A stretch of DNA of 64,000 bases, taken from contig NZ_RBAH01000013.1 in assembly GCF_003626695.1 (NCBI RefSeq), forward strand, positions 1-64,000, given 5' to 3'. The notes beneath the pieces are model-generated. The model saw only the letters and a program-made list of their open reading frames with translations, was not told the DNA's origin and made no database searches. This DNA is from Paenibacillus ginsengarvi. GTDB taxonomy: Bacteria > Bacillota > Bacilli > Paenibacillales > NBRC-103111. A program made the position numbers and the translations under genes. Every line of letters begins with the position of its first letter. Position 1 is the stretch's first letter. Of this stretch, positions 27,149 through 36,196 are shown one piece after another.

Positions 27149-28075
27149 ATGGTGCAGGGTATTGCCGTAGTCGGCAGTTTGAATATGGATATCGTAGTGA
27201 CAGTAGATAAGCTGCCTGCTGAAGGGGAGACGCTGCACGGGAGAGGAATGTCGGAAGTTCCCGGCGGCAAAGGAGCCAATCAGGCTGCGGCGATCGGCAA
27301 GCTGCAGACGCCGGTGCGCATGATCGGTAAAGTGGGCACGGAGGGCAACGGCACCGCTCTGCTTCGCTCGCTCGAAGATGCGGGCGTGGATACGAGTGCG
27401 GTTATGAAAACGCCAAGAGCTCCGACTGGAATCGCAGTTGTCACGGTCGATGGTGACGGACACAATCATATCATCGTAGTGCCGGGGGCGAACGGGGAAC
27501 TGAGCAAGGAAGATATCGACTTCCAGAGACATGTGATCGAGCAATGCGACATTGTCATCCTCCAGCTGGAAGTCCCGCTCGAAACGGTTGCGTATACGCT
27601 GCGGCTGGCCAAAGAACTCGGCAAAACGACCGTGCTCAATCCGGCTCCGGCGCGGAAGCTGGACGAAGACATTTTGCGATATGTAGACATCTTGATTCCG
27701 AACGAGCATGAGCTGCAGGTCATGGCCAAGCTCGATCGGATCGATAAACAGACTTTGGAACAAGCGGCCCGTCAATTCATGGAGCATGGTGTTGGAGCGG
27801 TCATTGTCACCTTGGGCGAGGAAGGCTGCTTTTACGCGGATTGCGATCGTATGGTGCTCTACCCGGCCCGTAAAGTAAAGGCTACCGATACGACGGCGGC
27901 CGGCGACAGCTTTATCGGCGGATTCGTCGCCGGATATTTGGCGTCAAGAGACGCCGATGCGGCGATCCGGCAGGCGCAGATTGCGGCTGCGATCACCGTG
28001 ACGAGGCATGGGGCGCAAAGCTCATTGCCGACTCGACAAGAGGTCGAGGCCGTGCAAACCGAATGGAACGAATAA
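27149..28075 (+). CDS. PfkB-family sugar kinase, ribokinase-like
   Basis: This 308-residue enzyme has the two PfkB signatures: VPGGKGANQAAAIGKL near residue 38 and DTTAAGDSFIGGFVAGY with the catalytic Asp in AAGDS near residue 250. The N-terminal VVGSLNMDIVVTVDKLP is typical of ribokinase. It phosphorylates a sugar or 2-keto-3-deoxy sugar acid using ATP. In this setting a ketodeoxy-acid kinase acting before the aldolase is possible. It lies 16 bases after the LarA-like gene and 18 bases before the aldolase gene. Confidence 0.9.
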   Translation: MVQGIAVVGSLNMDIVVTVDKLPAEGETLHGRGMSEVPGGKGANQAAAIGKLQTPVRMIGKVGTEGNGTALLRSLEDAGVDTSAVMKTPRAPTGIAVVTVDGDGHNHIIVVPGANGELSKEDIDFQRHVIEQCDIVILQLEVPLETVAYTLRLAKELGKTTVLNPAPARKLDEDILRYVDILIPNEHELQVMAKLDRIDKQTLEQAARQFMEHGVGAVIVTLGEEGCFYADCDRMVLYPARKVKATDTTAAGDSFIGGFVAGYLASRDADAAIRQAQIAAAITVTRHGAQSSLPTRQEVEAVQTEWNE

Positions 28076-28093
28076 AAGAGGAGAGAGCGGATC

Positions 28094-28996
28094 ATGAAAC
28101 ATTTATACGGCGTTACGACAGCTATGGTTACCCCATTTCATAAGGATGGAACGATCGATTACGGCAAAGTGGAGCGGTTGACCGAGTTCCTCATCTCGAA
28201 AGGCGTGCACTGTTTATACCCGCTCGGTACGACGGGTGAAATGCTTCGTCTGTCCGTACAGGAACGCAAAGCTGTTGCCGAAACGGTCGTGCGCCAAGCA
28301 GCCGGCAGAGTTACCGTGTTCATCCACGTGGGGGCGATGACGCAGAACGACACGGTTGAGCTGGCGAAGCATGCGAGCGAGATCGGGGCCGATGGGATTG
28401 GCGTCGTCACACCAGCGTTTTTCGGATCGAATGACAGGGAACTGGAACAGTACTTCGTCACGATCGCTTCGAGCGTTCCCGAGACTTTCCCTGTTTATTT
28501 GTACAACATCCCGCAATGTGCGGCGAACGATCTGAAAACCGAAGTCGCCGAGAAAGTGGCGGCGACGTGCAGCAACGTAATCGGGATCAAATACAGCTTT
28601 CCCGACTTTTTGCGGACTAACGAGTATTTGAACATTAATGGTGGCGATTTCTCCGTCATGCAAGGCTCCGACCGCCTGTTCCTCGCCGCGCTGGCGATGG
28701 GCTGCGAAGGCGTCATCTCGGGCGTCTCCTGTGTTTACCCCGAGCCGTTCGTTGCGGTTTATAATGCGTTCCTCGAGAAAGACTTGGAGAAAGCAAGAAA
28801 GCTGCAGCGCATAGCCATCCAATACTGCGAGACGCTAAAGAGCGGAAGCAACATGTCCTACTTCAAAGAAGCGCTCAGGCTGAGAGGCATCGACGCGGGT
28901 TATATGAGAGCTCCTCAGCTCGACCTGCCCGGGGATGAAATTGCCAATCTGAAGCGGAAATTGGACGAACTGAACGCGGTGACGTTTTACGCTTAA
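28094..28996 (+). CDS. DapA/NanA-family aldolase or synthase
   Basis: This 300-residue TIM-barrel protein has the family loop PLGTTGEMLRLS (residues 43-54), the Tyr137 of VYLYNIP and the Schiff-base Lys166 in VIGIKYSFP. These residues define class I pyruvate-type aldolases (dihydrodipicolinate synthase, N-acetylneuraminate lyase, keto-deoxy-gluconate aldolase). True lysine-pathway DapA is unlikely inside a transport operon, so cleavage of a 2-keto-3-deoxy acid is the better guess. It is the last gene of the operon. GAGGAGAGAG precedes the ATG. Confidence 0.9.
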   Translation: MKHLYGVTTAMVTPFHKDGTIDYGKVERLTEFLISKGVHCLYPLGTTGEMLRLSVQERKAVAETVVRQAAGRVTVFIHVGAMTQNDTVELAKHASEIGADGIGVVTPAFFGSNDRELEQYFVTIASSVPETFPVYLYNIPQCAANDLKTEVAEKVAATCSNVIGIKYSFPDFLRTNEYLNINGGDFSVMQGSDRLFLAALAMGCEGVISGVSCVYPEPFVAVYNAFLEKDLEKARKLQRIAIQYCETLKSGSNMSYFKEALRLRGIDAGYMRAPQLDLPGDEIANLKRKLDELNAVTFYA

Positions 28997-29401
28997 TGTA
29001 CGTCAGAAGGACGCAACGCGAATCGCGGATAAAAGCGAGCTTTAGTGACGTTGTCGAAAATGTTCCTGCCATTCGATTAATCCCTCATCCATTCAATAAG
29101 CCCTAAATCCTTCGGCCTGCAATTTTTGTGCGGCGATTGGTGAAAATTTATATGATTTAGGAAAAGGGAATGCCTTACTAGCGGTGTTCCCTTTTGTATG
29201 GATATTTTTCAAAAATTAGCAGCCTGAATCATCATTTGGGTTCAGTCGATTAAGTTGAGATAGGGGCAGCGGCCTCGAGGAAATTCACAATTTGAATTTA
29301 TTATCAAAATAGAGGATGTGGAAATAGAAATATTCGCAGCGATATGGTACGTTCTACAAGGCGCCCTAAGTTGATTTCACTTATGAACAGGATGGGATGA
29401 C
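28997..29401. other. Intergenic stretch with a terminator only
   Basis: These 405 bases hold no credible gene. The one clear feature is the hairpin terminator at 29162-29195. The last 120 bases are AT-rich and presumably contain the promoter of the AraC-type regulator, but no clear -35/-10 pair stands out. Confidence 0.6.
29162..29195 (+). terminator. Terminator of the catabolic operon
   Basis: AAAAGGGAATGCC pairs with GGTGTTCCCTTTT through an 8-base loop, with a G-T pair and one mismatch; the T-tract is short. Confidence 0.7.
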
Positions 29402-30235
29402 GTGTCGAATCGCTTTTACAACGTCCTGAGTAAGCCGGATTACGATCTGCCGCTGTATATTATCTCGACCGGGTATTGGCTTAACCAGCACATCGTGATT
29501 CGGGATCATGGCTGGGGTGCTTACCAATGGCTTCAATGCCAGGGCGGGCAGGGTGTTCTGGAGCTTGGCGGAGAGACCGTAACCATCTCGGACGGGCAAG
29601 GGATTTTACTATTCCCCGCCGTCCCGCACCGGTACTATGCCCTGCAGGAACCGTGGACGATGCATTGGGTCGAGTTTAACGGAGCGCTCGTCCTCGAGCT
29701 GCTCCGGGCTTTGCATTTTCCCGAAACGGCGGTACTTTATTTAACCAAACCGAATACGCTCCTCGCCCGCGTGAAGGAAATCAACACGCTTTTTCAAATT
29801 AAAAAAAGCATTGTGCCTGGCCACGACAGCTCTCAGCTTATGTATGATCTGCTCATCGACATTTCCCGCTACACGTCTCGGACCGGGACGGACACGAAGC
29901 CGTATGCGTATGAAAGGCTGAGACCGGTTATGTCACTCATAGAAAGTCGTTACCGGGAACCGATTACGCTGAAGGACATGGCAGACAGTTTGCTCGTGAC
30001 GCCGCAGTACACCTGCCACATATTCCGTCAAGCTCTGGGAATGACTCCCATCGAATATTTGAACCGGTACCGCATCAGTAAAGCGAAAGAATTACTGCTC
30101 GAGCACGCGGATTGGGGAGTGAAGACGGTAACACTCGAAGTCGGCTTCGAGAGTCCGAGTTACTTTATTAAAATATTTCGCAAAAACGAAGGCATGACCC
30201 CCCTTGAGTTTCGAAGATTTCACCAGTCCGTTTAA
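29402..30235 (+). CDS. AraC-family transcriptional regulator with cupin domain
   Basis: This 277-residue protein has an N-terminal cupin-like ligand-binding domain (about 20-110; GEGWGAYQWL-like start, ILLFPAVPHRYYAL) and a C-terminal double helix-turn-helix: ITLKDMADSLLVTPQYTCHI and VTLEVGFESPSYFIKIFRK. The start is GTG after GGATGGGAT. It most likely controls the neighbouring binding-protein gene at 30417, whose promoter has two 8-base direct repeats spaced 20 bases apart. It is a one-component sugar sensor by family. Confidence 0.92.
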   Translation: MSNRFYNVLSKPDYDLPLYIISTGYWLNQHIVIRDHGWGAYQWLQCQGGQGVLELGGETVTISDGQGILLFPAVPHRYYALQEPWTMHWVEFNGALVLELLRALHFPETAVLYLTKPNTLLARVKEINTLFQIKKSIVPGHDSSQLMYDLLIDISRYTSRTGTDTKPYAYERLRPVMSLIESRYREPITLKDMADSLLVTPQYTCHIFRQALGMTPIEYLNRYRISKAKELLLEHADWGVKTVTLEVGFESPSYFIKIFRKNEGMTPLEFRRFHQSV

Positions 30236-30253
30236 AGGCACCGGTCGGATATG

Positions 30254-30281
30254 AAAATCGTGCTATAGGTTTTAAAATCGT
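30254..30281 (+). promoter_or_regulatory. Direct-repeat operator for an AraC-type regulator
   Basis: AAAATCGT occurs at 30254-30261 and again at 30274-30281, 20 bases apart, on the same DNA face and immediately upstream of the -35. This is the layout used by AraC-family activators. Confidence 0.6.
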
Positions 30282-30285
30282 ATGA

Positions 30286-30313
30286 TTGATGGCGCTTACC
30301 CTGCGGCTATACT
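30286..30313 (+). promoter_or_regulatory. Promoter of the binding-protein gene at 30417
   Basis: TTGATG (30286-30291) and TATACT (30308-30313) with a 16-base spacer. Confidence 0.6.
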
Positions 30314-30416
30314 ATTAGCTTGAAAGACCTGGAGAATATGGATCACATGAATTTTGTGCGATCGTAGGATTGGAATGTAAAGGATCCAGGTCGATACTTG
30401 GGGGAGGAATCAGCCA

Positions 30417-31700
30417 ATGAAAATGAACAAGTGGGTGTCGGGCGCCGCATGTATGGCGATATTGTTGTCGGGCTGCGGGCAAAATAGCGCAAACGACGGA
30501 AAGGAAACAAATACGGAAACTAAATCTTTGCTGCCGGTTACGTTAAAAATATATAACGATCTGGCGTACATTTCGGAGCGAGATTTTAAAGAAATGATCG
30601 CCGAGCCGGTCAAGAAAAAATATCCTCACCTTACGGTAGAGCAAGTTGCTACCAGAAACGATCTGGACAAGTTGATAGCAGCCGGGGAAGCGGTAGACTT
30701 TTTCGTAACATGGAATGGACAAATGGCGTTTTACAAAGACCTCGGCTTTTTTGAAGACATTACCCCGCTTGCGAAAAAAAATAATTTCGATCTGGAAAAA
30801 TTCGATCCGGGCGCTTTGGATGCGATCCGGACTGTATCGGAGAACGGCAAGGAACTGTACGCGCTGCCTTATGCGGTTCAATTGAACGCGCTTTACTATA
30901 ACAAAACGATTTTTGATCGTTTCGGCGCCACGTATCCGAAAGACGGGATGACGTGGACGGATGCCATCGAGCTTGCCAAAAAAGTATCCCGCAAGGAAGG
31001 GGATGTCCAGTACTATGGTCTCGACACGGACGATTATGTCCGATTCACGTTCCCGTTGTCCCTCGGAGCGGTCGATGCCAAAACGAATAAAGCGCTCGTC
31101 AACAGCGAGCCTTACAAGCGAGCGTTTGACATGGCGAAACAGTTATATTCGTCGACGGGGGTCAAGTACCAAAATAAAGGGATTGAGCGGTTTACTAAAG
31201 ATCAAACAGTTGCCATGATCGCCACAATCAATCTGTTTCAACAGTTGAAGCAATCGTCCGGGCTCGATTGGGATGTAGCCCAATTCCCGAGCTACCCAGA
31301 TAAACCTAACGTTTACGGTATGTATGACCTGCATATTCTCATTCCGAATCGGAACAGCAAAAACCAGGACGACATGATGAGGACGATGGAGGTGTTGTTC
31401 TCCGACGAGGTGCAGACGAATATGGTCCGGAAGACGGGCCGGGTCTCCACTTTAAAAGACGTGAAATATAAACAGCAATTTGGCAAAGACATTCCTGAGC
31501 TGCAGGGCAAACGAATCGAAAGCATTTTCAAAAGCACTCCGGCTCCCGCGCCGGAATATTCGCGATACTACCCGAAGGCGGCCGAAATATTGAGATGGAA
31601 CTACGTCGATTACATGAACGGCGTGAAGGATGTCAATACGGCGCTTAGAGATGCAGAGGAAGCGATCAACAAGCAAATCGACGGGCAGCAGGGCAAGTAA
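30417..31700 (+). CDS. Orphan solute-binding lipoprotein (paralogue A)
   Basis: This 427-residue protein has a signal peptide with lipobox LLSGC (Cys20). The mature part contains the stretch EPVKKKYPHLTVEQV and YNKTIFDRFGATYPKDGMTW. The same order of segments is found in the binding proteins at 34883 and 49278, so the three are paralogues. No permease gene is nearby. It follows an AraC-type regulator that probably controls it. GGGGGAGGAA gives a strong ribosome binding site. The C-terminus, DVNTALRDAEEAINKQID, is also shared by the group. Confidence 0.9.
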   Translation: MKMNKWVSGAACMAILLSGCGQNSANDGKETNTETKSLLPVTLKIYNDLAYISERDFKEMIAEPVKKKYPHLTVEQVATRNDLDKLIAAGEAVDFFVTWNGQMAFYKDLGFFEDITPLAKKNNFDLEKFDPGALDAIRTVSENGKELYALPYAVQLNALYYNKTIFDRFGATYPKDGMTWTDAIELAKKVSRKEGDVQYYGLDTDDYVRFTFPLSLGAVDAKTNKALVNSEPYKRAFDMAKQLYSSTGVKYQNKGIERFTKDQTVAMIATINLFQQLKQSSGLDWDVAQFPSYPDKPNVYGMYDLHILIPNRNSKNQDDMMRTMEVLFSDEVQTNMVRKTGRVSTLKDVKYKQQFGKDIPELQGKRIESIFKSTPAPAPEYSRYYPKAAEILRWNYVDYMNGVKDVNTALRDAEEAINKQIDGQQGK

Positions 31701-31754
31701 GACCAATCTTTAGCGGGCAGCCGCAGTAGATATCTCTCGGACCTATTGAAGGGA

Positions 31755-31794
31755 AGATCGTTTCGGCTATGAATGGCTGGAACGGTCTTTTTTT
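31755..31794 (+). terminator. Terminator after paralogue A
   Basis: AGATCGTTTC and GGAACGGTCT arms (with G-U pairs) around GGCTATGAATGGCT, followed by TTTTTT. Confidence 0.75.
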
Positions 31795-31931
31795 GTGCCG
31801 AGCCATTGCATCTTTTTCCGGTGTGCATATTCCCTTTCGGATGGGAGTATGGTATAACTTGGATATAATTGAATTTTAAAATTCACAAACTATAAAATTA
31901 TGAATTATTAGATTCGCTTAGGGGGATTGGA

Positions 31932-32792
31932 TTGAACGCCGAACCGATATCCATCGAACAACTTGTCAAAGGTGAATTTAACGGATTGTCCGCCTCGCAA
32001 AAAAAAGTCGCCGAATATTTGCTGTCGCACCCGGACGAATGCGCCTTACTAACCGCGAAACAAATTAGCCGGGAAGCGGGCGTCAGCGAAACGACCGTCA
32101 TTCGGCTATCGTATGCGCTCGGGTTCAGCAATTTCTCGGACATGCAGAAGCGGCTGCGCGAAAGAATACTGAAGACGAACAGCGCGCCGCAGACGTTATC
32201 TTTGGAAGCTTCAGAAGTCGCAGACGAGCCGATGCCGCTCGCCAGTCTGATCGAGAACGATATCGCGATACTGCAAGTATTGCTGCAGCAGCTGAATCCG
32301 GCGGACATATGGAAAGCGGTCGACGCCTTGATCGAGGCGGACCAGGTGCTTGTAGCCGGATACCGCGCATCGTATGCGGCGGCTTGCTGGTTTTCGTTAT
32401 CGCTCGGCATGACGCGCGGCCATGTGCAGCTTTGCCAGTCGGCGGGAGACGATTATGTTAAGCTGGCGCATTTGACCGAGCGTTCCGTTGCCGTCATCAT
32501 CTCGGTACCGCGCTATTCTCGGGAGATATTGAATTTGGCCAACCAAGCTAAGGAGCATAACGTCAAGCTGATCGCCGTAACGGACCGGCTGCTTTCGCCG
32601 GTGGGGCGTATCTCGGACATTACGCTGACGACCGACGTCAATATCGACTCGGGCATGGTATCCGCCGCCTCGCTGATCAGTGTGCTGAATCTGCTCGTTT
32701 ACGGCATCAAGACGAAGGACAGCCAGCGGTTCCAAGCGAAGCAGCAGCAGCTCGAGCAGCTGTACGCCGCTTCTGGCATTTTTATCGAATAA
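31932..32792 (+). CDS. MurR/RpiR-family regulator with SIS domain
   Basis: This 286-residue protein has an N-terminal HTH_6 domain (about 20-95; LSASQKKVAEYLLSHPDECA, SREAGVSETTVIRLSYALGF). A C-terminal SIS domain (about 130-265) has VLVAGYRASYAAACWF and VIISVPRYSREILNLA. RpiR proteins bind phosphosugars or amino-sugar derivatives. The TTG start is preceded by GGGGGAT. It opens the operon containing N-succinylamino acid racemase and is presumably its local regulator. The SIS domain hints at a sugar or muropeptide-like signal. Confidence 0.92.
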   Translation: MNAEPISIEQLVKGEFNGLSASQKKVAEYLLSHPDECALLTAKQISREAGVSETTVIRLSYALGFSNFSDMQKRLRERILKTNSAPQTLSLEASEVADEPMPLASLIENDIAILQVLLQQLNPADIWKAVDALIEADQVLVAGYRASYAAACWFSLSLGMTRGHVQLCQSAGDDYVKLAHLTERSVAVIISVPRYSREILNLANQAKEHNVKLIAVTDRLLSPVGRISDITLTTDVNIDSGMVSAASLISVLNLLVYGIKTKDSQRFQAKQQQLEQLYAASGIFIE

Positions 32793-32812
32793 GACGCTAA
32801 GGATGGACTGCG

Positions 32813-33919
32813 ATGAAGATTGAGAAGGTTGAATTGCGAGTGTTAAGCATGCCGCTGAAGGCGCCGTTCGAAACGAGCTTCCTGCGGTTTGCCGAAAAGG
32901 AATGCGTATTTGTGACGGTGTATAGCGACGGGGTTAAAGGTTATGGCGAAAGTGTAGCGTTCCCTTCCCCACATTATAACGAGGAGACGACCGAGACGGT
33001 ATGGCATATGCTGGAGCGTTTCCTTATTCCGGTACTGTTAGGAAAGGAGCTGGAGAAGCCCGAAGACGTCGCCCGCTTGATGGCGCCGATCCGCCGCAAC
33101 TATATGGCGATCGCCGCACTCGAAGGCGCGGTGTGGGATGCGTACAGTAAGCAGCAAGGATTATCGCTGGCCGAAGCGCTTGGCGGGCATAAGCGAGAGA
33201 TCGACGTCGGCGTAAGCATCGGTATCGAGCCTACGATCGGCCATGTGCTCCGCAACGTCGATAAGTTCCTGCAGGAAGGGTACAAACGGATTAAAGTGAA
33301 AATTAAGCCCGGCTTCGATATCCGGCTGATCGAAGCGATCCGCAAGCAGTTCGGCGACGACATCCAACTGATGGCCGACGCCAATTCGGCGTATACACTG
33401 CAAGATGCCGACTTATTGAAGCAGCTCGATCCGTACAAGCTGCTGATGATCGAGCAGCCGCTTGCGCACGACGATATCATCGACCATGCCGAGCTGCAGC
33501 GTCAGCTCGAAACGCCGATCTGTCTAGACGAGAGCATTCATACTGTGGAGGACGCGCGCAAGGCGATTCAGCTTGGCAGCTGCAAAATCGTCAACATTAA
33601 AGTCGGGCGCGTCGGCGGGCTGACCCATTCCCGAGCGATTCACGACTTGTGCCAGGAGCATGGAATTCCGGTCTGGTGCGGCGGCATGTTCGAGACCGGC
33701 GTCGGACGGGCGCATAATATCGCGCTGACGTCGCTGCCGAACTTTACGCTGCCGGGAGACACGTCGGCTTCAAGCCGATACTGGGTGCAAGATATCGTCG
33801 AGCCGGGCGTCGAGTTCATTCGTCCGGGGACGCTGGCCGTACCGGCGGGAGCAGGCATCGGATATGAAGTGGGCGAGCGGACGCTCGACCGGTACACGCT
33901 GCGTAAGGCGCTGCTATAA
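32813..33919 (+). CDS. N-succinylamino acid racemase / o-succinylbenzoate synthase (enolase superfamily)
   Basis: This 368-residue enzyme has the MLE-subgroup catalytic set at the textbook positions: Lys161 and Lys163 in RIKVKIK, Asp189 in MADANSAY, Glu214 in IEQPLAHDD, Asp239 in ICLDES and Lys263 in IVNIKVGRVGG. The family covers menaquinone MenC and N-succinylamino acid racemase; many members do both. No other menaquinone genes are near. The GNAT and M20 genes downstream match the Geobacillus operon that turns D-amino acids into L-amino acids through N-succinyl intermediates. Racemase function is therefore favoured. It lies 20 bases after the RpiR gene. Confidence 0.88.
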   Translation: MKIEKVELRVLSMPLKAPFETSFLRFAEKECVFVTVYSDGVKGYGESVAFPSPHYNEETTETVWHMLERFLIPVLLGKELEKPEDVARLMAPIRRNYMAIAALEGAVWDAYSKQQGLSLAEALGGHKREIDVGVSIGIEPTIGHVLRNVDKFLQEGYKRIKVKIKPGFDIRLIEAIRKQFGDDIQLMADANSAYTLQDADLLKQLDPYKLLMIEQPLAHDDIIDHAELQRQLETPICLDESIHTVEDARKAIQLGSCKIVNIKVGRVGGLTHSRAIHDLCQEHGIPVWCGGMFETGVGRAHNIALTSLPNFTLPGDTSASSRYWVQDIVEPGVEFIRPGTLAVPAGAGIGYEVGERTLDRYTLRKALL

Positions 33920-33922
33920 GGG

Positions 33923-33975
33923 TCCCCCGAAAGGGACGTGACGCTGCGTAGCTTAATCCGATTACTTTCGGGGGA
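33923..33975 (+). other. Long-range hairpin after the racemase gene
   Basis: TCCCCCGAAAG (33923-33933) and CTTTCGGGGGA (33965-33975) are perfect complements, separated by 31 bases. A smaller stem, GTCCC with GGGAC, competes with the left arm. No T-run follows. It lies between the racemase and GNAT genes. Confidence 0.7.
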
Positions 33976-34031
33976 GCTCCCGACTTCGAAGCATCGCGTC
34001 CATTTTGGGATTTCTAAAAGGGGGCATCGGT

Positions 34032-34871
34032 ATGGGGATCCAATACAAAACGGTAAGCGACGTGGAAACGCTGCTGGAAACCGTCGAATTGCAAAAACGG
34101 GTATGGTCGGCCGATTCGGTGACGTCCATGCACCAAATGATGGCTGCTACGCATCACGGAGGCGTCGTCATCGCGGCTTTTGACGCGGATCAGGTAGTTG
34201 GCTTCGTTTACGGTTTCCCCGCATACGACGGTGTCAAGCCGTACTTGTTCTCGCATATGATGGCGATCGACCCGGATTACCGCGACGCTGGCCTCGGCAG
34301 CAGCTTGAAAATCCGTCAGCGCGAGTGGGCGATCGGGAACGGCTACGACAAAATCGCTTGGACGTACGACCCGCTGGAAACGAGAAATGGCTATTTGAAT
34401 TTGAATAAGCTCGGAGGAGCGGTCCGCACGTATTATCTCAACTACTACGGCCATATGAACGACGTGCTGAATGCGAGCTTGCCGACCGACCGTTTTCTTC
34501 TCGAATGGGAGCTCCAATCCGCTAAGTGTAAAGACGCTTCGCAAGGAATCGCGATCGATTCGTCCGCATGGGCAGCGGCGCCGCATTGGTGCGAGTGGGA
34601 GATGGAAAGCGCTTTCCCTAGGCCGCGTCCGCGAATGCAGGCGGAATCGCAGCAGCATTCGCCAAAGCCGCAGGAGCTAACGGAAAGCACGTATCTCGTA
34701 CCCGTGCCGAAGGCGATCCGCGAGTTGAAGTTAGAACGGATGGAATTAGCTCTTGAATGGCGCCTCCTGTTGCGCAGCAGCATGATGCAGGCATTTTCCT
34801 CAGGTTATCGCGCAGTCGGACTATGGCGCACCGAGCAGCCGGTTCACTATTACGTAATAACCAAATCTTAG
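34032..34871 (+). CDS. GNAT-family N-acyltransferase (probable N-succinyltransferase)
   Basis: This 279-residue protein has a GNAT domain in its first 170 residues, with HMMAIDPDYRDAGLGSSLKI (acyl-CoA loop, R-x-x-G-L-G) and WTYDPLETRNGYLNLNKLGG, typical of the COG3375 subgroup. The C-terminal 80 residues are unlike the family and end in a KAIRELKLERMELALEWRLL helix. The COG3375 protein in the Geobacillus racemase operon was identified as the D-amino acid succinyltransferase, so that role is inferred here. AAAAGGGGGC precedes the ATG at 34032. Confidence 0.85.
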   Translation: MGIQYKTVSDVETLLETVELQKRVWSADSVTSMHQMMAATHHGGVVIAAFDADQVVGFVYGFPAYDGVKPYLFSHMMAIDPDYRDAGLGSSLKIRQREWAIGNGYDKIAWTYDPLETRNGYLNLNKLGGAVRTYYLNYYGHMNDVLNASLPTDRFLLEWELQSAKCKDASQGIAIDSSAWAAAPHWCEWEMESAFPRPRPRMQAESQQHSPKPQELTESTYLVPVPKAIRELKLERMELALEWRLLLRSSMMQAFSSGYRAVGLWRTEQPVHYYVITKS

Positions 34872-34882
34872 GGGGAATTGGT

Positions 34883-36184
34883 ATGGCTAACAAGACGGGA
34901 AGCACGCTGCTCGCAGTCATATCCTTAATCGCGGTCGTCGGCTGCAGCAGCAGCGAGCCGGCCCAAACGGCGGGCACAGAGACGAAAGCGCCGCCCGCGC
35001 CAAGCAACGAGCCGGTGACCTTGTCGATCCTGTTCGATACGGGCGTACCAACCGATGCCGAATTTGACGAAATTTACGTCAAGCCGCTGAAGCAAAAATA
35101 TCCGAACATTACGCTGCAGCGCGTGACCGGTAAAATTGAAGAAATGGTTGCGGCGAAAACCGTCCCCGACATCATTTATTCGTTCACCGGCCGCATGTAC
35201 CTCTACGATAATTTGAAAATATTGCAGGATATGACCGCGCTTGCCAAAAAGAACGGCTTTGATGTAAATCGGATCGATCCGGTCGTTCTCGACTCGATCT
35301 ACTTGACGAAGCCGGGGCAGCTGATGGCCATTCCATTCGCTATGAACTTCGGCGCGCTGTATTACAACACCGATTTGTTCGATAAATTCGGCGTCAGCTA
35401 CCCGAGCGACGGCTTGACGTGGGATCAGACGATCGACATCGGCAAAAGGCTGACCCGGGTCGACGGCGGCGTCCAATACAGAGGGTTTCATGCGTATGGG
35501 CTGACGCGGATGCAGCGGGTGATCGGCAATACGTACTACGATCCGAAAACGTTAAAAGGGACGCTGACCTCACCGGAATGGAAATTCATCTTCGATACGT
35601 TTATGAAAATTTACACGATCCCCGGCAATGAGACGAAAAATCCGCCTACGGACGGCGGAGACGGGCCGTTTATGAAAGAAAAAGTGCTGGCTATGCTCGC
35701 CTCGAACAACTACTTCCCGCAGCTGGAGGTCGCGACGAAGGACGGGCTGAACTGGGATGTAGCGCAGTTTCCAAGCTTGCCGCAGCGCCCGAACGTATTC
35801 ACCGACGTTGACGCTCATCAGTTTGTCATTCCAAACACGACAAAACATATGGATGCGGCGATGCAAGCGATTGCCACATTTACCTCGGAGGACGTACAAT
35901 TGCTGGGGGCGAGAAAATATGCGAAGCTGTCTCCGCTGAAGGACCCGAAATTCAAGCAGCAGCTTGGCGCCGATCTGCCTTATCTGAAAGGCAAAAAGAT
36001 AGCGAGCATCTTCAAGAGCAGCATCGGCATTTCCCCGTTCCGCGACGAATACGCCGGTCAAGCCGGGACGATTTTGAACGACGAGTTTTTGCAAGCATAT
36101 CAAGGCAAAAAAGATATCAATTCCGCATTAAGAGACGCTGACGAGAGGTTGAACAAGTACATCGCGGAAAATCCGAAAAAGTAA
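34883..36184 (+). CDS. Orphan solute-binding lipoprotein (paralogue B)
   Basis: This 433-residue protein has a signal peptide and lipobox VVGC (Cys21). It shares with paralogues A and C the segments YVKPLKQKYPNITLQ, LYYNTDLFDKFGVSYPSDG, LTWDQTIDIGKRL and the C-terminal DINSALRDADERLNKYI. It sits 11 bases after the acyltransferase gene and 12 bases before the hydrolase gene, inside the racemase operon. The imported compound is thus probably processed by these enzymes. No permease lies in the window next to it. The start is at 34883, after GGGGGAATTGG. Confidence 0.92.
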   Translation: MANKTGSTLLAVISLIAVVGCSSSEPAQTAGTETKAPPAPSNEPVTLSILFDTGVPTDAEFDEIYVKPLKQKYPNITLQRVTGKIEEMVAAKTVPDIIYSFTGRMYLYDNLKILQDMTALAKKNGFDVNRIDPVVLDSIYLTKPGQLMAIPFAMNFGALYYNTDLFDKFGVSYPSDGLTWDQTIDIGKRLTRVDGGVQYRGFHAYGLTRMQRVIGNTYYDPKTLKGTLTSPEWKFIFDTFMKIYTIPGNETKNPPTDGGDGPFMKEKVLAMLASNNYFPQLEVATKDGLNWDVAQFPSLPQRPNVFTDVDAHQFVIPNTTKHMDAAMQAIATFTSEDVQLLGARKYAKLSPLKDPKFKQQLGADLPYLKGKKIASIFKSSIGISPFRDEYAGQAGTILNDEFLQAYQGKKDINSALRDADERLNKYIAENPKK

Positions 36185-36196
36185 GGAGCCGGTCGC

